Assembly: GCA_003219335.1 (NCBI GenBank)
Contig: QHOF01000008.1
Location: 6,702 to 18,365, forward strand
Source of the DNA: Verrucomicrobiota bacterium
Lineage (GTDB): Bacteria > Verrucomicrobiota > Verrucomicrobiia > Chthoniobacterales > UBA10450
Direction: 5' to 3'
DNA length: 11,664 bases
The notes beneath the pieces were generated by a model. The model did no database searches. It was given only the letters and a program-made list of their open reading frames with translations, and was not told where the DNA came from. Both the position numbers and the translations under genes were made by a program. Below are positions 1 to 5,993 of the stretch, one piece after another; within the stretch, counting starts at the first letter, position 1, and the number at the start of each line of letters is the position of its first letter.

Positions 1-305
1 TGTTCGGATTGAGCACACAGACCACGGAGTATCAGAAAGAGGTGCGGGACCGACTGCGTCTTCCTTTTGAGTTGTTGAGCGACAGGGGACATAGTCTGAA
101 GAGGTTGCTCCGTTTACCCACGTTTACCGTTGCGGGTATGGAGCTGTACAAGCGGCTGACGCTCATTGTCGAGGATGGACGGATACAAAAGGTTTTCTAT
201 CCTGTTTTTCCTCCCGACCAAAACGCCGAGGAGGTTCTCACTTGGTTGCAACAAAACGCCCAACAGGCCGCTGCAGGGGACACGCTAAAAGCGGAGCGCC
301 CCTGA
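1..305 (+). CDS. Peroxiredoxin-like protein (AhpC/TSA/redoxin family), C-terminal part
   Basis: Only the end of this gene is in the window. The reading frame is open to the left edge (residues FGLSTQT at base 3 onward) and stops with TGA at 303-305. The visible ~100 residues read as the C-terminal half of a thioredoxin-fold peroxidase: a FGLSTQ strand, then LPFELLSD, LPTF, a LTLIVEDGRI strand and VFYPVFPPDQNAEEVLTWL, an arrangement I recognise from redoxin-family peroxiredoxins that reduce peroxides with thiol donors. The peroxidatic cysteine lies in the missing N-terminal half, so activity cannot be judged. A TTG inside the frame at 9 could be mistaken for a start but is internal. It is convergent with the reverse-strand acetyltransferase. 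The family call is from memory of the motif pattern; the exact subclass is uncertain. Confidence 0.75.
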   Translation, partial: FGLSTQTTEYQKEVRDRLRLPFELLSDRGHSLKRLLRLPTFTVAGMELYKRLTLIVEDGRIQKVFYPVFPPDQNAEEVLTWLQQNAQQAAAGDTLKAERP

Positions 306-335
306 GCTCAATCGTCGCCAATCTGAAGTAAAGCT

Positions 336-362
336 TGCCCGTTGCCCGAGGGACGACGGGCA
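336..362. repeat. Short hairpin in convergent gap
   Basis: TGCCCGT at 336-342 is complementary to ACGGGCA at 356-362 (7-bp perfect stem, 13-nt loop, extendable by two pairs past a bulged T). It lies between two convergent genes, so it could help end transcription from either side, but no T-run follows on either strand. The rest of 306-417 shows nothing recognisable, and no attC-type site. Confidence 0.35.
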
Positions 363-417
363 GCATTTCGCGAGTCATTGCGTCGCCATCCGGCCATCGT
401 GCCCTGCACACCGATAA

Positions 418-942
418 TCATTTACTCGGTTTCTTGATCACGTACTTTACGCTGAGATGCGGTGGGTGGTTCCCGAACACCCGTTTCACCACACCGTTTC
501 TGATTGCGCCAATTTTCTCCATGGCCTTTTGGGACCGAATATTATTTTGTCCGACAAGAAACACCACGGTCTCAACAAACTTGAAGGCGTGAGCGAGCAT
601 TAATTGTTTCATCTCCCGGTTGTAACGCCCGCCCCAATATTCTCGCGCCAGAAACGTCCATCCAATTTCAATCTCCGATTTTTCCGGATCGTAACCGTAA
701 AACCGCGTCGATCCGATGATTTGTTGACTCTTCCTATCAATCACGACAAAAGCCCCACCGGATTCCAGTGCTTCTCTGAAGAAAACCTTGAAGACATCTT
801 TCTTGTAGCGATCGCTATCCGGATGCTGTTCCCAGATGAGCGGATCAAACGCGACGGCAAACAGATTGTCCCAATCTTCAGGCGTCAGCGGCCGAAGATC
901 AATCAGTTTACCTGTGAGATGCGGTTGAAGATCAAACGACAT
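418..942 (-). CDS. GNAT family N-acetyltransferase (RimJ/RimL-like)
   Basis: A 174-residue protein of the Acetyltransf_3/RimL type, which transfers an acetyl group from acetyl-CoA to an amine; the substrate cannot be told. The N-terminus (MSFDLQPHLTGKLIDLRPLT) is the usual first strand of the family. Central IIGSTRFYGYD and EIEIGWTFL strands are followed by the acetyl-CoA-binding turn REYWGGRYNREMK, then NIRSQKAMEKIGA, the standard C-terminal helix, and finally the IKKPSK end. The frame is open up to 1005, but I chose ATG at 942-940: a GGGA sits 8 nt upstream, and the extra 21 residues would be encoded by a CACGAAT-type dispersed repeat. It is intact, convergent with the peroxiredoxin and divergent from the hydrolase pseudogene. 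Its reverse orientation does not fit the cassette genes that follow. Confidence 0.85.
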   Translation of the reverse strand: MSFDLQPHLTGKLIDLRPLTPEDWDNLFAVAFDPLIWEQHPDSDRYKKDVFKVFFREALESGGAFVVIDRKSQQIIGSTRFYGYDPEKSEIEIGWTFLAREYWGGRYNREMKQLMLAHAFKFVETVVFLVGQNNIRSQKAMEKIGAIRNGVVKRVFGNHPPHLSVKYVIKKPSK

Positions 943-963
943 TTCTGTTCCCGTCAGCTTAAC

Positions 964-980
964 CACGAATGAACACGAAT
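964..980. repeat. CACGAAT direct repeat
   Basis: CACGAAT occurs at 964-970 and again at 974-980, one unit every 10 bp, followed by TTCGAATC. Tandem CACGAAT runs of this type are, from memory, common dispersed spacer repeats in Verrucomicrobiota and Planctomycetota. It lies just upstream of the acetyltransferase start at 942. Confidence 0.5.
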
Positions 981-1051
981 TCGAATCGGCAGGTTTTTCG
1001 TCCATGTCGCTGAATTGATTTTTCGAGAAAACTGGTTTCTAAATTACAAGC

Positions 1052-1067
1052 GCGATTTGCAAATCGC
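1052..1067. promoter_or_regulatory. Perfect 16-bp palindrome
   Basis: GCGATTTGCAAATCGC at 1052-1067 is a perfect inverted repeat with no spacer. It sits 24 bp before the ATG (1091) of the hydrolase pseudogene, in the gap between two divergent genes. A zero-spacer palindrome of this length suits a dimeric protein-binding site better than an RNA terminator. No particular regulator can be named, and chance has not been excluded. Confidence 0.35.
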
Positions 1068-1090
1068 AGCATGAGTCTGAGGATTTCAGG

Positions 1091-1827
1091 ATGAAAATCT
1101 GCGCCGTCCAAATCCGACCGATTGCAGGCGAAATCGCTGTAAATATTGTCAGGCATTTGAACTTCATCGAATTTGCCATTGCCCAAGAGGCAACTTGGTC
1201 TTCTTCCCCGAGCTGTCACTCACAGGCTGCGAGCCGCGCCTCGCGAAGTCGCTCGCCACCGACAAGACCGATCACCGACTCGATAAATTTCAGCAGCGCA
1301 CCGACGCACACAACATCATCATTGGAGTGGGACTGCCAATCTCTGCGGAATCTAAGGTGCAAATTGGAATGGTTTGGTTTGCCCCGAACGCGCCTCGCCG
1401 TGACTATGCGAAGCAGCAGTTACAAGATGACGAACTGCCTTTTTTCGTTCGAGGCAACGGTCAACTCATGTTGAACGCGGCAGGCCACACGCTCGCGCCC
1501 GCGATTTGTTTCGAGTCGTTGCAGCCGAAGCACGCCGAAGACGCCGCGAACATGGGCGCGGATATTTATCTGGCCAGCGTAGCTAAACCGGCACGCGTAA
1601 TGGCCAAAGCAGTGCTGCATTACCCTGCCATCGCTCGCAAACACAAGTTGCATGTAATCATGGCTGATTGCGTAGGACCGAGCGATAACTTCATGAGCGT
1701 CGGGAAATCTGCCGCCTGGAACAATCGTGGCGAACTCCTCGCTCAGATGGATAGTGAATCGGAGGGAATCATCATCCTGGACACGGCCACTGACCAAGCG
1801 AGTATCCATGAATCGCTGGGCACATGA
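1091..1827 (+). pseudogene. Carbon-nitrogen hydrolase (nitrilase superfamily), frameshifted
   Basis: Two adjacent frames together make one ~245-residue amidohydrolase. The first 34 codons (MKICAVQIRPIAGEI...IEFAIAQEA) are in the frame of 1091, and the rest (LVFFPELSLTGCEPRLA...) is one frame over. A single missing base near 1192-1193, in a short A run, explains the break: restoring one base gives QEA-N/D-LVFFPELSLTG. The nitrilase Glu-Lys-Cys triad is still encoded: Glu in FFPELSLTG, Lys in DYAKQQL, Cys in PAICFESLQP. These enzymes hydrolyse nitriles, amides or carbamoyl groups; the substrate is unknown. As written, translation from ATG 1091 runs out of frame to a TGA near 1474. The fragment open from TTG 1195 lacks the first strand. 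The stop at 1825-1827 is 7 bp before an attC-like site, as expected for a cassette gene. No attC or attI marks its left border. Confidence 0.8.
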
Positions 1828-1834
1828 CAACGCT

Positions 1835-1930
1835 TGCTAACAAGATCACTGGAGCGAACGCGGACGGGCGACGTCGGTTGCCAATGTGGACGCGCTTGGC
1901 CGTCAGCGCCGCTCAGTTCTATCGTTAGAT
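1835..1930 (+). repeat. attC: attC-like integron recombination site 1
   Basis: The outer boxes are TGCTAAC (1835-1841) and GTTAGAT (1924-1930). The latter matches the GTTRRRY core, and CTAAC pairs with GTTAG. The inner boxes are ACTGGAGC (1848-1855) and GCTCAGT (1911-1917), complementary except for one extra G, the extrahelical base typical of attC. The stem continues inward with GACGG (1863-1867) against CCGTC (1900-1904). Spacers of 6 nt separate outer and inner boxes on both sides. The length of 96 bp is within the family range, and it starts directly after a gene's stop codon. Predicted exchange point: G1924|T1925. Confidence 0.8.
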
Positions 1931-1955
1931 CGTGAGCATGATAGTTATTGCACAA

Positions 1956-2042
1956 ATGCAAACAGCGCCCCCTCCTGCACCGTCTTTGATTGGCGTCCTT
2001 TTTCCATGGCTTTTTCTCGGTTTTATCATGGGTGCGGCCTGA
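1956..2042 (+). CDS. Possible 28-residue hydrophobic peptide overlapping the acetyltransferase
   Basis: ATG at 1956-1958 opens a 28-codon frame ending TGA at 2040-2042. It starts MQTAPPPAPS, followed by a hydrophobic stretch LIGVLFPWLFLGFIMGAA that could span a membrane. It is the first ATG after the attC 1 core (25 bp downstream), where a cassette's first gene would be expected. Its TGA overlaps a CTG in the acetyltransferase frame (CTGA, 2039-2042) exactly where related acetyltransferases would begin (xIIRLAEP). It may be a leader or coupled peptide, the stump of a membrane protein, or chance. I see no clear ribosome-binding site. Confidence 0.35.
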   Translation: MQTAPPPAPSLIGVLFPWLFLGFIMGAA

Positions 2043-2518
2043 TCATTCGGCTCGCCGAGCCGCACGACGCAGAGGCAATTGCTGCTACACTGCGAGCAGC
2101 GTTTGCCGAGTTCGAACAACTGTATACGCCGGCTGCGTTTAGCGCGACGACGCCGGGCGCGAACCAGCTTGCCGAGCGCTTTGCTGAGGGGCCGATCTGG
2201 ATTGCCGATCTCGCCGAGACGGCCGTCGGCACTGTCTCCGCGGTGCCCCGTGGCCTTGAACTCTACATTCGGAGTATGGCTGTTCGCCCGGCAGCCCGAG
2301 GGTTCGGCATCGGTGCCCGGCTTCTTGGGACGGTCGAGATCTTCGCTGCCGACCGTCAGTATCGCCGACTACTGCTCGACACTACCCCCTTTTTGGTAGC
2401 GGCGGTTCGCCTCTACGAAAGCCACGGCTTTCGGTACACCGGCGAGAAGCCAGATCTTTTGGGCACCCCGCTCGTCACGATGGCCAAGGACGTCACGGGA
2501 CAAGTTACGGCTCTTTGA
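2006..2518 (+). CDS. GNAT family N-acetyltransferase (cassette gene)
   Basis: About 170 residues with the classic GNAT core: IIRLAEPHDAEAIAATLRAAF at the N-terminus, GPIWIADLAETAVGTVSAVP, the strand ELYIRSMAV, then motif A RPAARGFGIGARLL that binds acetyl-CoA, and AAVRLYESHGFRYTGE near the end. The acceptor is unknown. The start is uncertain. The frame is open from 1886, but that ATG lies inside attC 1. ATG 2006 adds 11 atypical residues before the expected beginning, and CTG 2039 matches the usual first residue position but is a rare start (an ATG to CTG change would explain it). The frame has no lesion, unlike its cassette neighbours. It lies in cassette 1925-2989, in the same direction as the attC sites. 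Confidence 0.8.
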   Translation: MAFSRFYHGCGLIIRLAEPHDAEAIAATLRAAFAEFEQLYTPAAFSATTPGANQLAERFAEGPIWIADLAETAVGTVSAVPRGLELYIRSMAVRPAARGFGIGARLLGTVEIFAADRQYRRLLLDTTPFLVAAVRLYESHGFRYTGEKPDLLGTPLVTMAKDVTGQVTAL

Positions 2519-2634
2519 AATCGCCCGCGTTGCTGTAAGTTTCAATCACGTTGCGCGCATCATCGCTGGAAAAACAAAACCAACGAGCAACAAGGAAGAG
2601 GAAGCGCTCCAGAAAAAAAAACCGTCTGGACTGA

Positions 2635-2813
2635 TGCCTGGCCAATGGCCGGCGGCTGACCGATGAGGAAGTGCTCATATATAACAGCTTGATGAGCAAG
2701 CGAGGCTGGCACAATGACGACACCGAGGTTTTATTCCTGAGATGATCAAGAAGTACGGCTTGCCAGATGATGGCAGTGTGCTGACAGAGTTTGGCCTTAT
2801 CGAGATGGATTAG
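2635..2813 (+). pseudogene. Remnant of a small hypothetical gene, frameshifted
   Basis: Two frames join into one protein-like stretch. Codons from 2635 read CLANGRRLTDEEVLIYNS then LMSKRGWHNDDTEVLF, and then run into TGA at 2743-2745. One frame over, from 2736, it continues as PEMIKKYGLPDDGSVLTEFG and ends LIEMD at TAG 2811-2813. The switch falls in a TTTT run (2729-2732), so one extra T explains it. Upstream (2560-2634) a further frame change may hide the N-terminus; a stop at 2632-2634 blocks the present frame. I do not recognise the family. The coherent composition and continuity suggest a real but dead gene behind the acetyltransferase in the same cassette. Confidence 0.45.
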
Positions 2814-2815
2814 GG

Positions 2816-2917
2816 GTGTTGGTATCCCGATATGTGGAGCGATGCTTGGAAGTGAACACCGTACCACCTGGTAACTTTTTCGATTACTATGAAGTTAATG
2901 AAGGACGAAAATCGTGA
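2816..2917 (+). other. Open frame ending just before attC 2
   Basis: A frame open from before 2816 (GTG codons at 2816, 2834 and 2852) ends at TGA 2915-2917 with residues NTVPPGNFFDYYEVNEGRKS. The stop is 2 bp before the left box of attC 2, the position normally held by a cassette's gene end. It may be the tail of the decayed gene at 2635-2813 or of a second small gene. There is no recognisable family and no ribosome-binding site. Confidence 0.25.
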
Positions 2918-2919
2918 AG

Positions 2920-2995
2920 GCCCAACCAGTCGCTCCAGTGAATCGCCACAGCAGCACATTCGGCGTCGCAGCCATCGCTGAGCTCTATGTTAGGC
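2920..2995 (+). repeat. attC: attC-like integron recombination site 2
   Basis: The outer boxes are GCCCAAC (2920-2926, fits RYYYAAC) and GTTAGGC (2989-2995, fits GTTRRRY), complementary at all seven positions if one G-T wobble is allowed. The inner boxes are GCTCCAG (2932-2938) and CTGAGC (2978-2983), complementary apart from one extra C, the extrahelical base. The stem continues with TGA (2939-2941) against TCG (2975-2977). The spacers are 5 nt each. At 76 bp, in the same orientation as site 1, this is the clearest attC in the window. Predicted exchange point: G2989|T2990. Confidence 0.88.
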
Positions 2996-3021
2996 CGCGA
3001 CTGAACGTTCGCTTTCGTACC

Positions 3022-3037
3022 AGGAGAAAGAAGGGGC
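3022..3037 (+). promoter_or_regulatory. Ribosome-binding site of the arginase-family gene
   Basis: AGGAG at 3022-3026 lies 11 nt before ATG 3038 in a purine-rich stretch ending AAGGGGC. It supports ATG 3038 as the original start of the first gene after attC 2. Confidence 0.55.
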
Positions 3038-3943
3038 ATGGAGGTTTGTTTGATTGAGGTCCCCTATATGGTCGGTGATGACCGTCATGGCGTAAGCAAG
3101 GGACCACAGCGCTTCGCGCAAGCGGGAGCCGGACTACTGGCGGCCAGAGGCGTTGCTGTCACCCGGGAGCGCGTGGAGCGTGGCACGCCGTTTGGCGATA
3201 GTGCGAGCGCATCATTGGTGGTCTGCAAAAGCTCGCATCGATCGTGCGGAAGGCCATAACAGCGGGCCAGCTTCCCCTCGTCTTGGCTGGATCTTGCGAT
3301 CCCAGCAAGGGGCATCCTGTCTGGCTTCGACCATTCGCACTGTGGTGTGGTCTGGATCGACGCGCATGGCGACTTCAACACACCCGAAACGACAATCAGC
3401 GGCTTCTTTCCTGGCATGTCCCTGGCCGTGATCACAGGACACTGCTACCAGAGTTACTGGGCGCAAATCGGTAACAACTCCCCGATTCCGGAAGCCGCGA
3501 CGCTCATGTTCGGTGTGCGCGACCTGGATACAGCGGAGTGCCAAGGTCTCCAACGCTCTGCCATTCAGGTGGTGAACTGGCGTGAGGGAAAGCCACAGGC
3601 GGATGTGCTAGGTTCCCTCGATGTATTGGCGAAGCGCGTGAAGGAGGTCTATCTCCATGTCGATATGGATGCCTTCGATCCGCAAGTCGCTCCGGGCGTT
3701 GTGGATCATCCGGTCTCAGGCGGGCTTTCTTTGTAGGACATGGAAGCGGCCATTCGCGCGGTGGCAGTTCGCTTCCCCATCCGGGCTGCTGCTCTGGCGA
3801 CGTATAATCCTGATCGGGATGAAGACGACAAGACATTGTGCGCTGGGTTAGGCATCATCGAACTGGTTGCAGAGTGCGCCTGCGACGTGCCGGGGCGGCA
3901 ATTTATGCCCAACCCGTCAGGCGCATCTACGCGCTCTCTGTAA
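3038..3943 (+). pseudogene. Arginase/agmatinase-family protein, two frameshifts and a premature stop
   Basis: Joined frames give a ~300-residue ureohydrolase-fold protein. It begins MEVCLIEVPYMVGDDRHG. The frame changes near 3227-3230 (one A lost in an A run; VCKKLAS expected) and returns near 3309-3312 (one extra G in GGGG; SKGILSGFDH expected). Metal-binding motifs are visible: WIDAHGDFNT (DAHxD) and LHVDMDAFDP (DxDxxDP). The first metal-ligand region reads LVLAGSCDPSKG, with Cys where arginases have His (GGDHS). TAG at 3734-3736 stands where GAG (Glu) would fit in GLSL-E-DMEAAIRAV, and the frame then continues to TAA at 3941-3943. Members hydrolyse guanidino or formimino groups; substrate unknown. 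The product cannot be made whole. It is the first gene of the segment after attC 2, 9 bp before the methyltransferase. Confidence 0.82.
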
Positions 3944-3952
3944 AGAACGTCA

Positions 3953-4655
3953 ATGGTCCCATCTGACACCTTCACGCCGCTGCGAGAGCAGCTTAATTAC
4001 TACCGTGCGCGAGCTGGTGAGTATGACCAGTGGTGGCTCCGCCAGGGGCGCTACGACCACGGCGAGGCGCTCAGCGCCCTGTGGTTTGCGGAGGCTGCGG
4101 AGGTTTCCTCGGCCCTCTCAGCGTTTCAAGCCTGTGGGGCGCGTGCTCGAGCTTGCCTGTGGCACCGGTATCTGGAGCGAGCAGTTGCTCCTCTCCGCCT
4201 CGCATCTGACGGCGCTAGATGGTCCGCCTGAGATGCTCACCATCAACGCCGCCGCTCGGCTGCAGCAATCAGCGCGAGCTCGCTACATCCACGCGGATAT
4301 CTTTGCTTGGCGGCGTGAGGAACAGTTCGATGTGGTTTTCTTTGGCTTCTGGCTTTCACATGTGCCGCTGGAGCGTTTCACTGCGTTTTGGCAGCTCGTA
4401 GGCTCCTGCCTCGCACCCGATGGCCGCGTTTTCTTCGTCGATTCCTGCCATGAGCAGACTTCAACGGCCGTGGATCACCGCCTGCCGGAGGCCGAGGCTA
4501 CCGTGCTGCGCCGCCGCCTTAATGACGGACCGGAGTTCCAGATCTACAAGGTCTTCTATGACCCAAGAGAGCTGACGGAACGCCTGCACAAGCTTGGCTG
4601 GCATTTCGACATCCGGCAGACCGAGCACTACTTTCTCTACGGCACTGGCCACTAG
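3953..4655 (+). pseudogene. Class I SAM-dependent methyltransferase, single frameshift
   Basis: ATG 3953 starts MVPSDTFTPLREQLNYYRARAGEYDQWW, with the early EYDQWWLRQGRYD segment typical of these enzymes. At the TTT run 4124-4126 one extra T shifts the frame (AFKPVGRV expected), and the protein continues one frame over: GRVLELACGTGIW is motif I, which binds S-adenosylmethionine, LTALDGPPEML carries the acidic ribose-binding residue, and DVVFFGFWLSHVPLERF is motif IV/V. It ends YFLYGTGH at TAG 4653-4655. Joined length is about 233 residues, near the family size, with no other lesion. Translation as written stops near 4231 after only a fragment. Substrate unknown. It probably formed a two-gene unit with the arginase-family gene, 9 bp upstream. 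Confidence 0.82.
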
Positions 4656-4665
4656 CTTGCCAGTG
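4643..4665. repeat. Hairpin across the methyltransferase stop
   Basis: CACTGGC (4643-4649) pairs with GCCAGTG (4659-4665) around the TAG at 4653-4655, with a 9-nt loop. No T-run follows, so terminator function is doubtful. Confidence 0.3.
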
Positions 4666-4669
4666 GCTC

Positions 4670-4737
4670 GCCGAACAACGCGCCCAAAACGTGGTGCGAC
4701 GCGCCTTACGCGCGGTAACGCGCAGGCGTCATTAAGC
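4670..4737 (+). repeat. Possible degenerate attC-like site 3
   Basis: It follows the methyltransferase stop by 14 bp, the place where a third attC would end the cassette. The left box GCCGAAC (4670-4676) and right box ATTAAGC (4731-4737) match the consensus imperfectly; a single G to A change would turn GTTAAGC into ATTAAGC. GCGC (4680-4683) can pair with GCGC (4720-4723), and the centre (about 4701-4723) is an imperfect palindrome around TTACGCGCGGTAA. The mutated core would probably block recombination. Weaker than sites 1 and 2. Confidence 0.3.
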
Positions 4738-4761
4738 ATCATGGAGGATTAGGAGCAGCAC

Positions 4762-4786
4762 GCTGCGCTGTCCAAGACACCGCAGC
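4762..4786. terminator. Hairpin downstream of the htrA-like gene
   Basis: GCTGCGCTGTC (4762-4772) pairs with GACACCGCAGC (4776-4786), 10 of 11 pairs, loop CAA. It lies 18 bp beyond the reverse-strand protease stop, so it may end that transcript. It lacks a T-run on the exit side, so intrinsic termination is uncertain. Confidence 0.4.
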
Positions 4787-4803
4787 ACAACGTTTCCACC
4801 TCA

Positions 4804-5874
4804 TCAGCGCGATTCTGCGGGCAGAATCGGCAACTCCAATTTCTCCGTGTGACGAACGATCGTGAGCGTGGCGCTGACGCCAATTTGTTCGCCCACCAGA
4901 ACCTTGTGCAGATCGTGCACGCTTCCGATGGACTGACCATTGAACGCCACGATCAAATCGCCCTCGCGCAAGCCCCCGTGCTCAGCGGGACTGTTCTTCT
5001 CGATTGAAACAACAAGCACAGCGGTCTCGAGCGGCAGACCGTAAAATCGAACAATCCGCCGATGAATTGGCACGTTCTGTCCGGCTACACCGATATAGCA
5101 GCGCCGGATTCGTCCGTCACGGATTAACCATCCAGCGACCAGCTTCGCGGTGTTACTGGCGATGGCGAAACAGATGCCTTGCGCGGGTCGGATCATTGCC
5201 GTGTTTACGCCCACCACTTCGCCGGCTGAATTGACCAGTGGTCCGCCGGAGTTGCCCGGATTCAACGCAGCATCGGTCTGAATGATGTTGTCGATCAACC
5301 TTCCCGATTGCGCGTGCATCGAGCGGCCGAGCGCGCTGATCACACCAGCCGTGACGCTCGCTTGAAAACCCAGCGGATTTCCAATCGCGACCACCAGCTG
5401 GCCGACTCGCAAATTTTCGGAGTCCGCCAGACGCACGTGAGTGAGCTGCGGTGCATCGATTCGAATAACGGCGAGGTCGGTGTCTGGATCGTCGCCTGTC
5501 ACTTGGGCCGGATATTCGCGTCCATCCGGCAGGGTTACAATCATCGCACTGGCGTCGTGAACGACGTGGCTGTTGGTCAGGATGAATCCATCGGGCGTGA
5601 TCACGAACCCGGAGCCGTTTCCGCTGAGTTCGCGCGTTCCGCGCCGTAGCTTGACGCGTTGTTTGACGTCGATGTTCACGACGGCCGGGGCCACACGCGC
5701 CACCGCACTCACTACGGTGCGCGAATACGCATCGAGCAAGGCGGAATCGTCCCGCGCTGCGGACACCGCTTCAGGTTCCTCGCGCGCTAACTTTTCACCA
5801 CCTCCAGCATCCGCCTCGTTTAAGAGAAACTCGGTCGCGGCGGCGTTCTTCTTCCAAACAGATGTGATAGTCAC
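4804..5874 (-). CDS. HtrA/DegP-like serine protease (S1C, one PDZ)
   Basis: A 356-residue trypsin-fold protease with one PDZ domain; relatives degrade or refold damaged proteins. The catalytic triad is visible: His103 in TNSHVV, Asp133 in DPDTDLAVIRID, Ser209 in NPGNSGGPLV. The PDZ domain covers about 255-350 (IGVAGQNV, NSPAEHGGLREGDLIVAFNG). The length matches one-PDZ members such as DegS. Unlike DegP or DegS, the N-terminal 70 residues hold no signal peptide or membrane segment but an acidic, alanine-rich linker, so this copy may be cytoplasmic or the true start may be missed. The start is GTG at 5874-5872, with no upstream in-frame alternative that adds a signal. It is divergent from the HxlR regulator with a 119-bp shared promoter region. 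Confidence 0.9.
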   Translation of the reverse strand: MTITSVWKKNAAATEFLLNEADAGGGEKLAREEPEAVSAARDDSALLDAYSRTVVSAVARVAPAVVNIDVKQRVKLRRGTRELSGNGSGFVITPDGFILTNSHVVHDASAMIVTLPDGREYPAQVTGDDPDTDLAVIRIDAPQLTHVRLADSENLRVGQLVVAIGNPLGFQASVTAGVISALGRSMHAQSGRLIDNIIQTDAALNPGNSGGPLVNSAGEVVGVNTAMIRPAQGICFAIASNTAKLVAGWLIRDGRIRRCYIGVAGQNVPIHRRIVRFYGLPLETAVLVVSIEKNSPAEHGGLREGDLIVAFNGQSIGSVHDLHKVLVGEQIGVSATLTIVRHTEKLELPILPAESR

Positions 5875-5903
5875 GGCTTAAATTTTCGGATGTTGAAAAC
5901 TCA

Positions 5904-5962
5904 TAGTCAACTACAGACGATCCACAACTATACACACCGGATGGAAAGTTACTCTCTAGTTG
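5904..5962. promoter_or_regulatory. Candidate operator repeats in the divergent htrA-like/hxlR-like region
   Basis: The gap 5875-5993 holds the near-palindrome TAGTCAACTA (5904-5913), a second CAACTA (5925-5930) and an inverted TAGTTG (5957-5962). HxlR-type regulators bind short inverted repeats and often control a divergent neighbour, so these could be its sites. This is inference from layout; no -35/-10 pair stands out. Confidence 0.25.
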
Positions 5963-5993
5963 CACCTGTCGCGGAATCGGATTACACAAAGCG

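Noticed and set aside
335..592. Forward 85-codon frame
   Set aside because: It overlaps the reverse acetyltransferase gene and has no protein-like features.
943..1005. N-terminal extension of the first acetyltransferase to 1005
   Set aside because: It would be encoded by the CACGAAT repeat, and the family start MSFDLQPH has a better spaced purine-rich signal.
1..1090. Left border of the cassette tract (attI or another attC)
   Set aside because: No GTTRRRY with a pairing partner was found in 306-417 or 943-1090, so the border is not visible.
1886..2005. Upstream ATG 1886 as the acetyltransferase start
   Set aside because: It lies inside the attC 1 fold, and the extra residues resemble no GNAT N-terminus.
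3847..3853. GTTAGGC core motif
   Set aside because: It lies inside the arginase-family frame as ordinary codons and has no partner box or stem.
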